A DNA stretch of 16,222 bases from Euperipatoides rowelli (Eukaryota; Onychophora; Udeonychophora; Euonychophora; Peripatopsidae): assembly GCA_003024985.2 (NCBI GenBank), contig PXIH01S0027700.1, one strand, 5' to 3'. The stretch's first letter is position 1; each line of letters opens with the position of its first letter. Of the stretch, positions 9,447-16,222 are shown one piece after another. Under the pieces are notes generated by a model. That model was not told where the DNA came from, did no database searches, and saw only the letters and a list, made by a program, of their open reading frames with translations. Position numbers and translations under genes: made by a program.

Positions 9447-9496
9447 TGTGGTTGAGGGGCAGATTCAGGTTCTGGGATTCTAGGTTCAAATCCTGG
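9447..9496 (+). ncRNA. tRNA-like sequence, probable tRNA-derived SINE head or decayed tRNA
   Basis: GGTTCAAATCC (9483-9493) fits the RNA polymerase III B box (GGTTCRANTCC). It sits in a good T arm: CTAGG (9480-9484), loop TTCAAAT, CCTGG (9492-9496). About 25 bases upstream, TGTGGTTGAGGGG (9447-9459) resembles an A box (TRGYNNARNGG). A convincing anticodon stem and a closed acceptor stem are not seen, so a working tRNA is unlikely. The spacing and the sequence after the T arm (GTGAAAATCA) look more like the head of a tRNA-derived SINE. No SINE tail or target duplication was identified. Confidence 0.4.
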
Positions 9497-9500
9497 TGAA

Positions 9501-10800
9501 AATCATACTTTTTGAAAAGTAGACATTTTTATATGAACTAATATAAAGTTGACAACAAATATTAAAAAATGAAATTTAGATTTATAATTTTAAATACTAG
9601 CAATATTTAATAAACAAAACCTAATGAAGAATTATTGTAATGGCAAAGTTGAAAAAAAAATATTAAAAAAAAAATTATTCTACTTACTGGTAAATTATCA
9701 ACATTAATTGAGAGACAAATATAATTTTCTTTATACTCCGTTGCCAATCTCTGAAATATTTAATTTGATAATTATAAAATATATATATATATAATTATTT
9801 CTAAATATGTGGGAATATAAAAAAAGAAATATCTATTTGCTAATAAAGGCTTGTGGTGATCCTTAAGTGAGGAAGGGGGACAATTTTGCATACTTATACC
9901 CATTTTAATTTTGGTCTAGGCATCATGTTCAGCTGTTTATTCAATTTTTATAAAATACCACATGGGAAAAGAAAATGTCACCTATATACAAAGGTGTATC
10001 AAGGCTTTATTAGAAGTGTAGAAGAAACATTATTGAATGATTAATTCTAATTAATCAATGTCAGGAAATGTTTGAAATATTGCAAGAACAATATGAAGAT
10101 GAAATCTGTAAAATTTCACAATTTTCTTTAATATGGGTAAATGTTAAAGAACATAAGAGGTTATTAGCATAATGTAAAGTTAAAGATTGATTAGTCAATA
10201 CAGGATGTTAATTGAAAAATATTACATGAAAGGATCTGTATATAACAAATTTTAACATAGTCTACTATCTAACTAGATGCACCCAAAGGTGGTCCAATTT
10301 TTCAATTGCAATTGACCCAATAATTGAATGATGTATTCATTGTAGGCCAAAATAGGATACCAGTCATATGGATCATTAATTCCATTACCACTCCTTGAAA
10401 GATTGTGGTAGCAAGTAGCTTTTGATACATTTTAAAAATGGTTTCTTGTAATAATGAATACTACTCTAGATATTTTATACCTTTTGAACTATCACATCTA
10501 AAACATCAGGCCATTATTTTGAAAGATAATCACTAAAAAAAGGATTTCATTTGTTTAAAAAAAAGTTATTTAAATATGAAATTAATAAATACAATAATTG
10601 TCTTAGTCTGAGATTACATTTTACGTGACATCACTTGAAATTATTTAGTGAGATCATCCCGGTAAACAATCTAGGATAGCAGCAAGGGATCACCATTACT
10701 TCTATCATTGAGGTTATTTATTGTCTAGAAATCTGCTTTTCCTATTTAGTTATTATTCGTATTTGCTTCTATAGGCTAGTTTTTCTAGACTGGCTTTAAT
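9501..10800. other. AT-rich stretch with a short (AT)n microsatellite
   Basis: Contains an (AT)7 run at about 9779-9793 and an 18-bp palindrome GATTAATT-CT-AATTAATC at 10039-10056. No gene, RNA or long inverted repeat can be supported. Confidence 0.4.
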
Positions 10801-10811
10801 AAATACATCGT

Positions 10812-10889
10812 TGACGTCAGATTTGTCCGAATATGGCGACACAGTGGCTATTGAAAACATTAACTGTTTTAAAGAAGGTGGAGTTATAA
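10812..10889 (+). promoter_or_regulatory. CRE palindrome next to an ATGGCGAC motif, candidate promoter or first exon
   Basis: TGACGTCA (10812-10819) is a perfect cAMP-response element. Thirteen bases later comes ATATGGCGAC (10831-10840), close to the YY1 core (AAnATGGCGGC), a pair often found at animal transcription starts. The ATG at 10833 opens an 18-codon frame ending at 10889, and AAAGGTAAC (10914-10922) could be a splice donor. There is no recognisable protein and no CpG-rich surround, so promoter activity is an inference from motifs alone. Confidence 0.25.
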
Positions 10890-11008
10890 AAATGGATTTT
10901 GATTAATATTCTAAAGGTAACTTTTTTAACAAGTGGAATCTCTTTTTTCATCATTATCTTTCAGATAAATGATTAAAAATGTTTATATCCATTGTGTGAC
11001 ACGTTTAA

Positions 11009-12019
11009 GGCTCCTGTCACACCTAGCACTTTTTTAACGGTCTGGTCCTCCGACCATCTTGAAACCCGCTGGTGCAATTAAAAATTTGATGTATCACACT
11101 TAGTGTCAATTTCAATTCTCGAGTTGTGCCATGTTATCAGTTTTGCAAACTGACTAAATAAACTTTATAGTGTACAGTATGTGAAATTAATTGTTTTCTT
11201 TTTCTTGTATATGTAAATGTTTTTAAAAATAATCATGAAAATATTTAAGTAAAGAATGGGAAGATTTGTGATAATTTAATTGATAATATTTACATTGATA
11301 ATACTACTTTATCTGAAATACTAGAAAACATATTGATATAGGTACTTTACTCTGCAAGACCTTCTCCCGACTTAGATGAGATGTTCAACAAATTTATTAG
11401 GCATTGCAATTTTAAATGTTTGGCAAACAAATGTTTTAAACATGATGTTTATTGCATGAGTTCGGGGGAAAAAAAAGATTGTAAATGAAACAATGAATGT
11501 TCTCTGATTAATTAATAAAAATAAATCATTTTATCAATAGTTATTTTAGTTTTTATAAAAAAATTTAAAAATCCTTTTATTGATAACTTGCTCTAAAAAA
11601 TTGCACTTGGAATGATTATAAAAATATTTTACTTCTAAATATTTTATAAAAAATTCAAACTATTTCAGTTATATAATTTATTTAATACTGTATTTTTCAT
11701 AAATAATAGCCACTTAAAATCGATCGCCATACACAAAATATACTGGGTCTGAATGCTCACTTCAAATAACATTAAATGAATGTGATTTTGTGATAACAAT
11801 CTCCGTTCGGGCTCCGCTGCTTACTAGTTTCTGTTAGCAGGATTCACTGACAGCAACTAGCAGGCAGTGGAGCCCTAGTGGACTAAAAGCAATGGAATTA
11901 TGCTCAATCACAGCATGTGGTTGAAATTCCATTTGAGTGAATCTTCTACATTGAAACAATGTTAATTTCAAATCAGTGGAAGACATGTTCGTCAAAAAAC
12001 GCTAGGTATGACAGCGGCC
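11009..12019. mobile_element. MITE-like element with 33-bp inverted ends and TAA target duplication
   Basis: The left arm GGCTCCTGTCACACCTAGC then ACTTTTTTAACGG (11009-11040) matches the minus-strand right arm GGCCGCTGTCATACCTAGC then GTTTTTTGACGAA (12019-11988) at most positions with one gap. Directly outside, both ends carry TAA (11006-11008 and 12020-12022), a clean 3-bp duplication as made by PIF/Harbinger-type transposases. No transposase frame lies inside, so it is non-autonomous. The interior holds a strong hairpin near its right end. Element boundaries are well supported by the ends plus TAA; the superfamily is inferred from duplication length. Confidence 0.75.
11810..11874. repeat. 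Strong 28-bp-arm hairpin inside the MITE-like element
   Basis: The arm GGCTCCGCTGC plus TTACTAGTTTCTGTTAG (11810-11837) faces CTGACAGCAACTAGC plus AGGCAGTGGAGCC (11847-11874) across a 9-base loop. As RNA from the + strand, 26 of 28 positions pair, counting three G-U pairs. It is one of the GC-richer spots of the region. Such internal palindromes are common in MITEs and can be sources of small RNAs; transcription is not shown here. Confidence 0.8.
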
Positions 12020-12060
12020 TAAATCTATCTTTACAAATCATGGGTAGGCTATACAAGATT

Positions 12061-12065
12061 GTCAT
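12061..12065. repeat. Target-site duplication GTCAT, left copy
   Basis: GTCAT directly precedes the left LTR and is repeated exactly after the right LTR at 15421-15425. Five bases is the duplication length made by Ty1/copia integrases. Confidence 0.93.
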
Positions 12066-12581
12066 TGTAAATTTGAGGTATTTATTAGTGGCAAAAACAA
12101 TCAGGTAAAAAAAAACAGTTCAATCTAATTATTATATTTATTCTCTGGGGTTAAATATCAAATCACTATATACATGGATTGACTCGTGATCATCACGAGG
12201 GGTCGTTTCAAGAAGACATATCAATCATTATTTAAATTGAATATTCAGCACAAAATTAATTAATAAAAATCACTAATCATGAAAATATAAAGTTTCCTAA
12301 TGTCATTTCATTACAGTTATTACCAGCACTTTGCTACATATCAAATATCACACAGTTACTTACTACTCGTTTTCATTACACACAGTTCACAAAGATAAAA
12401 AACCCGGATGTAAGCTATCCCACAGAGCCCGGCTACCATCAACATTCACAAGGGTTAGGTTACACACGTCCTCACCACTCATCATTTTGTTTACATTAAA
12501 ATATGCATCACTTAATAAATTTATTATTTTTAAATCAAGAGTACTTACTTTTTTTTTTTTTGATATTTCATTATTACAACT
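12066..12581 (-). repeat. 3' LTR of the copia element (left copy)
   Basis: At 516 bp, it begins (plus strand) TGTAAATTTG and ends ATTACAACT, where the right copy ends TACAACA; the expected terminal CA/TG is therefore mutated at 12581. On the element's own strand it carries AATAAA (12137-12142), a likely polyadenylation signal, at the place matched in the other LTR. Compared with the right copy it has about 11 extra bases around 12189-12199 and about 20 or more extra bases around 12470-12495. Confidence 0.93.
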
Positions 12582-12587
12582 CCCTCT
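12582..12587 (-). other. Polypurine tract of the copia element
   Basis: On the minus strand AGAGGG stands directly before the 3' LTR, the place where plus-strand DNA synthesis is primed in LTR elements. It is short, but position and purine content fit. Confidence 0.6.
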
Positions 12588-12613
12588 AAATGTCACAAAA
12601 AATTTACATATCA

Positions 12614-13126
12614 CTATTTATCATATCTTGCAGGTTTCTTTCCTAGGTTACTCCTAGTTGACCTTCTAGGATTTTCACTATTTCCTGTATTTGTATTATT
12701 TNTTGGAAAAAACACTTCCAATTCCTCGTGATTGTCATTCGAATTTTCACTGTTACAAGTATTTTCCTCGTTGAATCGAATGGTCTTGGAGTAAATTATC
12801 TTGTCAGACTTGACATCTAGTATACAATATTCTTTCACAGTGTCTCCATAGCCGAATAGAACTCCCTCTTTTCCACTATCCAATAGTTTACAACTAAGTT
12901 GTTTTGACACCCAATAGACTAATCTGCTGCCCATTATTCTGAGGTGTTTCACATCTGGGGATCTTCCTATCCATCTCTTGTATGGAGTATCCTTCGTATA
13001 GGAATGCAACGATCTGTTATATAGATAACACGCAGTTGATATGGCCTCTCCCCACAGTCTCTTATCCAGGTTGTGATAACTAATAATGGACTTAATCATA
13101 TTTATGAGAGTTCAATTGATTTTTTC
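12614..13126 (-). pseudogene. pol: Copia integrase, C-terminal half and linker before the missing reverse transcriptase
   Basis: The longest remaining frame begins ahead of its ATG at 13099: upstream in the same frame lies NGLSEKIN, holding the third catalytic acid of the D,D(35)E triad (Glu, 13126-13124), followed by a TGA at 13114-13112 where copia integrases have Arg. Then come the conserved blocks LWGEA, ACYLYNRS, TPYKRWIG, PDVKHLRIMGS and EGVLFGYGDTVKEYCILD. The frame ends with RRSTRSNLGKKPARYDK and TAG; this basic motif normally sits just before the reverse transcriptase. An N lies at 12702. The protein would have inserted the DNA copy into the chromosome. The abrupt end 27 bases before the purine tract marks the deletion of reverse transcriptase and RNase H. 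Confidence 0.92.
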
Positions 13127-13248
13127 TGACAGACCATTTGCTCGGGATGATATGCTATATAATTCTGGTGCACTATTCCTCTGTCTCTGAGGTAATTGTC
13201 TAAATCTTGTCCTCCGCACTCTCCGCTGCAGTCGCTTCTCAGGAACAT
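13102..13248 (-). pseudogene. pol: Copia integrase core, middle part with the second catalytic Asp
   Basis: A 48-residue frame contains RSDCSGE (residues 4-10) and YLRDRGIVHQN, matching the copia integrase block R-S-D-N-G-G-E and Y-L-x-x-x-G-I-x-H. Asp 6 is the second residue of the D,D(35)E triad. Asn-Gly-Gly has become Cys-Ser-Gly. After HPE the similarity moves to the neighbouring frame at NGLSEKIN, so one base is missing near 13137; across that break exactly 35 residues separate Asp and Glu. The start at 13248 is not biological. Confidence 0.85.
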
Positions 13249-13299
13249 AGGGTATGTTTGAATTTATTATAATAGTGATCTATGAAGTTCTTTATAACG

Positions 13300-13521
13300 T
13301 TAAATTGTCTCCGATTTGCTCCTTATAACCTTCAGGTAGCAGTATCGGGAATAATCATCGATAATTGTTACATAGTAACTTCCCCCTCTCTTTGATTCTG
13401 GCACTATGGGCCCACGTAGATATGAATATAACAAGTAGAATGGTTCCTCGGTTTTGGTGTCGTAATTCTTCTCATGGTCTTTGGCACAGTTTGGTTTTAT
13501 CACAAATAGTACATTTGTCAC
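13300..13521 (-). pseudogene. pol: Copia integrase N-terminal core with first catalytic Asp replaced by Tyr
   Basis: From about residue 22 the frame follows the start of the integrase core: TEEPF, YSYLRGP, GGSYYVTIIDDYSR and SKSET. In the family the motif before GP reads H-[ST]-D-x-x-G-P, its Asp being the first catalytic acid. Here it is Y-S-Y, with TAT at 13422-13420 in place of an Asp codon. The first 20 residues are partly out of frame: the zinc-binding Cys pair C-T-I-C (13513-13502) lies in another frame. A TAA closes the frame at 13300, and about 50 bases separate it from the next recognisable block. Confidence 0.88.
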
Positions 13522-13640
13522 TTGTCAACATGTACACATTTTTCAATTTTCAGTCCTTTTGTATCGCAAGACCATTTAATACCTCCTTATACCATTTAAT
13601 GACCCGTGGCCCATTCTGCCAAGTCATCTGTGGATACAAG
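13490..13640 (-). pseudogene. pol: GAG-pre-integrase (HHCC zinc) region, spread over several frames
   Basis: Pieces of the domain that precedes integrase are visible in three frames: TWQN (13624-13613), then MGHGSLNGI (13614-13588), then KEVLNGLAIQKD ending at a TGA (13552-13550), then CTICD with a downstream Cys (13513-13499). The family pattern is W-H-x-R-M-G-H followed by a C-x-x-C pair; the first zinc-binding His (after Trp) is Gln here. At least three frame breaks lie within 150 bases, so the region has decayed neutrally. Confidence 0.72.
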
Positions 13641-13648
13641 CTGTCATG

Positions 13649-13909
13649 ACACTATTAGTTGTTTTGGTTTCGAGTATTACCTCGTATATATATTCCCTTA
13701 CTTTTTGTTCCTGACATAACTTTACCACTGTTCATAATTTCACGTGTTATTGCTAAAATTCACTTCAAATCCCTCCCTACATAGTTCAGGTACTGACAAC
13801 AGGTTGGCTATAACATTAGGTACATATTACTTCTCCCAACGCTATCCCTTTTATGCAATAATTGTTAAAAATATAGTTAAGCTCACCCTTACCTCATGCT
13901 TCTGATCTG
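13649..13909 (-). pseudogene. pol: Decayed pol sequence between protease and pre-integrase region
   Basis: No clear domain is readable, although the position is that of the protease C-terminal half. A short stretch with GKVMSGTKSKGIYI (near 13720-13680) looks like the end of that region. Stops occur in all three minus-strand frames. Confidence 0.45.
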
Positions 13910-14080
13910 TCACCATTTGCGAATGTTACGTCTATTGGTTTTGTAGGCTACATATTCATCCATCAACTCGATATTGTTACACATATATGTGGAGGTTCCG
14001 GAGTTCAGAATCCAGATATTTTTGTTGGTGGTTGCTCCTAGCACATTTTCGTAGGTAGATATACGAGTAATAATATTCAT
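13910..14080 (-). pseudogene. pol: Copia protease with active-site Asp replaced by Asn
   Basis: A 56-residue frame contains NIWILNSGTSTYMC (residues 21-34), which lines up with the retropepsin active-site block W-x-x-D-S-G-A-[TS]-x-H-M of copia elements. The catalytic Asp is Asn (AAC, 14005-14003), so cleavage of the polyprotein would be lost. The following residues NNIELMDEY fit the region after the active site. The frame stops at 13910, early for the family. The ATG at 14080 is an in-frame Met inside the old polyprotein, not a true start, and the link to the upstream zinc knuckle needs a frame change. Confidence 0.8.
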
Positions 14081-14089
14081 TCACCTCTT

Positions 14090-14245
14090 TCGGTTTTTCA
14101 TCAATTTCTGCTATAATGTTTGTTTCTTTGGTGTTGTAAGTTCTTCTGTTATTCGATATTCCTTCAGTCCTTTTGTTTAGGGTCTTGATCCTGGGGCAGT
14201 TTATCCTTATGTCCAGGAGATCTGCACTCGTAACACAGTCTTGGT
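14090..14245 (-). pseudogene. gag: Nucleocapsid CCHC zinc knuckle and gag-pol linker, with frame break
   Basis: CYECRSPGHKDK (14235-14200) gives the first Cys, second Cys and His of a CX2CX4HX4C knuckle. The final Cys (TGC, 14198-14196) with PRIKT after it lies in the next frame, so the reading frame breaks within the knuckle at about 14199. The knuckle binds the element's RNA during packaging. It is separated from the gag frame by the TGA at 14308. Confidence 0.8.
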
Positions 14246-14307
14246 GGTCTGTTCTGTTCTTTCTGGTCTATATTGATTTGTGGCCATTGCTTGTTGGTTT
14301 TCCATAT

Positions 14308-14886
14308 TCATGTTAATTTTTCATCTTTTCCCTTTGATTTGTCTATAAGTTTCAATTTTATGTTATCTAATCCTATGTCTTCATTTCTTCCCTCTATGGC
14401 CATTATTAGTCCGTTGTAATCCTCGCTCAGGCCACATAGCATCATTGATATGACTTCCTTGTCAGTTATAATTTCTCCCGCTAGTCTTAGTCTTTCTACT
14501 ATTCCTAATATTTGATTTATATATCCATCCATATCTGGGGGATTTTTTTCAAGTTTCGTTGCATATAACTTCCTTATGAGGAATATTTTGCTGGAGTAGC
14601 TTGCTCTTTCGAAGTGTAATTTTATTTTTGTCCACATTTCTTTTGATGAGGTGCAGCTACTTATCATATTCTGTAGGCTAGATTTCACAGACAGTGCTAT
14701 CATGGCCCGTGCACTGTTGTCTTTTTTAATCCAATCGTCGGTTACCTTTTCTGGTCTTCCTTGGGTCACTGTTTCCCATAGATTTTCTTTAAGTAGGAGC
14801 ATCTCTGCTCCAAATTTCCACAAGTGGTAGTTATTACTGTTCAGTTTAACTATACTGGTTCAGCTGCTTTCTGCAAAGCCCAACAT
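14308..14886 (-). pseudogene. gag: Copia gag with premature stop at codon 9
   Basis: The likely original start is the ATG at 14886, the first in frame after the primer binding site. Codon 9 is TGA (14862-14860). Beyond it the frame stays open for about 180 codons and contains KLNSNNYHLWKFGAEML (about residues 14-30), the N-terminal signature of copia gag (K-L-x-G-x-N-Y-x-x-W), then SARAMIALSV, KEMWTKI, L-x-x-x-K-L and LCGLSEDY, typical of the UBN2/retrotran_gag_2 domain. The 192-codon frame ends at a TGA before the zinc knuckle, where an intact gag would continue. It would have formed the cytoplasmic virus-like particle. Codons after the early stop are little damaged, so this stop may be recent, or a TTG at 14823 or an internal ATG might be used. 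Confidence 0.9.
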
Positions 14887-14922
14887 TTTGTTATTCCAAT
14901 GGTTTAGTTAGATCCAACCACA

Positions 14923-14931
14923 CTGCTACCA
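14923..14931 (-). other. Primer binding site like initiator-Met tRNA 3' end
   Basis: Directly after the 5' LTR the minus strand reads TGGTAGCAG, complementary to the last nine bases (CUGCUACCA) of animal initiator-Met tRNA. The following TGTGGTTGGATC matches the tRNA only in part. Copia-type elements commonly prime minus-strand synthesis with this tRNA. Confidence 0.75.
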
Positions 14932-15420
14932 TGTAAATTTGAGGTATATATTAGTGCAAAAACAATCAAGTAAAAAAACACAGTTCAATCTAATTATTAT
15001 ATTTATTCTCTGGGGTTAAATATCAAATCACTATATATATGGACTGACTCGAGGGGTCATTTTAAGAAGACATATCAATCAATCATTTACATTGAATATT
15101 CAGCACAATATTAATTGATCAAAATCACTAAGCATGAAAATATAAAGTTTCCTAATGTAATTTCACTACAGTTATTACATTTACCAGCACTTTGCTACAT
15201 ATCAAATATCACACAGTTACTACTCGTTTTCATTACACACAGTTTACAAAGATATAAAACCCGAATGGAAGCTATCCCACAGAGCCCGGCTACCATCAAC
15301 ATTCACAAGGGTCAGGTTACATTAAAACATAATATGCATCACTTAATAAACTTATTATTTTTAAATCAGGAGTACTTTCTCTTTTTTCTTCTTTCTTTTT
15401 GATATTTCATTAATACAACA
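14932..15420 (-). repeat. 5' LTR of the copia element (right copy)
   Basis: At 489 bp, it begins (plus strand) TGTAAATTTG and ends TACAACA, giving intact TG...CA ends on the element's strand. AATAAA on the element strand is at 15002-15007. It matches the left LTR along its whole length with scattered substitutions and a few indels. The largest gap lies after GGTTACA (about 15320), where the left copy has extra sequence flanked by TTACA words, which suggests a deletion between short repeats. Confidence 0.93.
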
Positions 15421-15425
15421 GTCAT
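15421..15425. repeat. Target-site duplication GTCAT, right copy
   Basis: Exact repeat of 12061-12065. The intact pair shows the whole element inserted as one unit and that no LTR-LTR recombination with another copy has occurred. Confidence 0.93.
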
Positions 15426-15543
15426 GAATAGCAGTAAACCAAAGTTCTAAAACTTCTGATTTTGCAAAGTGTAAATGATTGAAGATTTCAAATGATCACT
15501 TCCAGTTTAAATGTTTCATAAAGCTTATTATAAAAGTATCTGC

Positions 15544-15615
15544 AAACAATCTACTTCAAGTAGATTCAAACAATCTACTTCAAGTAGATTCGAACAATCC
15601 ACTTCAATAAGCATT
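15544..15615. repeat. 24-bp palindromic tandem repeat, two full copies and one degenerate
   Basis: Units at 15544-15567 and 15568-15591 are identical; a third at 15592-15615 matches in its first half. Each full unit contains AATCTACTT-C-AAGTAGATT, a perfect palindrome with 9-bp arms around one base. Because 24 is a multiple of three, the enclosing stop-free frame (15511-15753) shows a repeated QSTSSRF peptide, but I see no sign that it is a gene. Confidence 0.85.
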
Positions 15616-16222
15616 AGTATAAACGCCATTAGCAATGCATATAACCTTGCTGAACTTTGTATTGGACGACAAATCTGCACTGAGATATGTACAGCAAAGT
15701 TTTTAAAATGTTTAGCCTATAACATAATTTTAATACATCTAAAATCAGGATAATGATAGAGTTAAGTACAAAGGTACAAAAATATACTAATAGTTTTCAT
15801 GAAGCATATGATCTATATTAATTAGATATTTGATTAAGAGAATAATCAGTGAACATTTTGATCAACACTGAAAATTGAATAGTTCACCAAACTGAAACAA
15901 GTTCTATCTAATTCCAGTATTTGAGAGAACACTCCAACAAAACAATAACATATTTGAAGATTTCAAGATAGAACAGCTTATAGACATAAACTTTAACTAA
16001 AAACAATTTTCAATGTCAGATAAGGAATGGTCAAATCTTATATCAAGCGAATTGGAAAATATAAAAGACAAAGTTTCAGGGAGACTATCAAAGGAACTGC
16101 TTAATATATAACTTATTGTATGACTTTTATAATTGAACATTAAAGGTCAAATGTAATCGATTTTTAAATTTTTTTTATTATTGATTTTCAAAGATAATTA
16201 CTAAAAAAAAATTCCACTGGAA
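15616..16222. other. AT-rich stretch, nothing recognised
   Basis: A 32-codon frame with an acidic and lysine-rich product lies at 16013-16111, with no recognised similarity and no splice signals that settle it. The rest is AT-rich with no supported feature. Confidence 0.35.

Larger units (their letters stand above)
12066..15420 (-). mobile_element. Ty1/copia LTR retrotransposon, internally deleted, minus strand
   Basis: The element is bounded by two LTRs, a perfect GTCAT duplication on both sides, a primer binding site beside the 5' LTR (right) and a purine tract beside the 3' LTR (left). Domain order, reading right to left, is gag, CCHC knuckle, protease, GAG-pre-integrase zinc region, integrase. 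Integrase before any reverse transcriptase is the Ty1/copia order; in Gypsy elements integrase comes last. The interior is 2350 bp, roughly half of a complete element, because reverse transcriptase and RNase H are gone. Gag, protease and integrase contain stops, frame breaks and changed catalytic residues. It is therefore non-autonomous and cannot make its own proteins, although the cis signals needed for mobilisation by a related element remain. Confidence 0.95.

Noticed and set aside
12331-12657. Plus-strand open frame of 108 codons across the left LTR
   Set aside because: It runs antisense through the 3' LTR and into the integrase tail; no domain is visible, and the LTR structure explains the sequence.
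13365-13649. Plus-strand open frame of 94 codons
   Set aside because: It is the antisense of the integrase and pre-integrase pieces, whose minus-strand similarity is clear.
15115-15402. Plus-strand open frame in the right LTR
   Set aside because: It lies wholly inside the LTR and is broken in the left LTR copy by indels.
1-16222. CRISPR array, bacterial operons, phage genes or a defence system
   Set aside because: No spaced direct repeats, no long frames and no prokaryotic signals; all recognisable coding remnants are eukaryotic transposons.

Overview
This window looks like non-coding DNA from an animal nuclear genome. It is strongly AT-rich, full of poly(A)/poly(T) runs, has no long open reading frame, and carries only eukaryotic transposon fragments. 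No bacterial operon, ribosome binding site, tRNA set, CRISPR array or phage gene is visible. The hAT transposase piece, the LINE tail and the animal-type Ty1/copia element point to a metazoan. Frequent AGGCTA/TAGGCCTA words and several MITE-like elements would fit an aquatic invertebrate, but the species cannot be named from this sequence. Four ambiguous bases (N) occur at 2339, 3065, 5998 and 12702.

Layout, left part (1-5750). An isolated terminus like that of Ac-type hAT elements ends near 274. An internally deleted hAT element (792-1425) carries five exact-length 20-bp subterminal repeats and a decayed transposase piece. A retroposon-like tail with an A14 run (1921-2007) is followed by the 3' end of a LINE (2187-2661). 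Two inverted-repeat (MITE-like) elements follow, at 3156-3713 and 4762-5749; the second is packed with GGGGYAAAAGTCC-type motifs in both orientations.

Middle part (5750-12020). This is mostly featureless AT-rich DNA with short palindromes, a small local duplication, a long A run, a tRNA-like (SINE-head) sequence near 9447-9496, and a CRE palindrome next to an ATGGCGAC motif at 10812-10840. A third inverted-repeat element lies at 11009-12019, flanked by TAA on both sides, with a strong internal hairpin.

Right part (12061-15425). The best-supported feature is a minus-strand Ty1/copia LTR retrotransposon (12066-15420). It has a perfect 5-bp target duplication (GTCAT), two LTRs of 489 and 516 bp, a primer binding site resembling the initiator-Met tRNA end, and a short polypurine tract. 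Inside, reading right to left, are gag, a CCHC knuckle, protease, the GAG-pre-integrase zinc region and integrase. The reverse transcriptase and RNase H are absent: the interior jumps from the integrase tail to the polypurine tract. Stops, frame breaks and changed catalytic residues show it is dead as a protein source. A 24-bp palindromic tandem repeat follows at 15544.

No host gene can be supported. I see no evidence for a new multi-gene system. The points of interest are the structures of the individual mobile elements.
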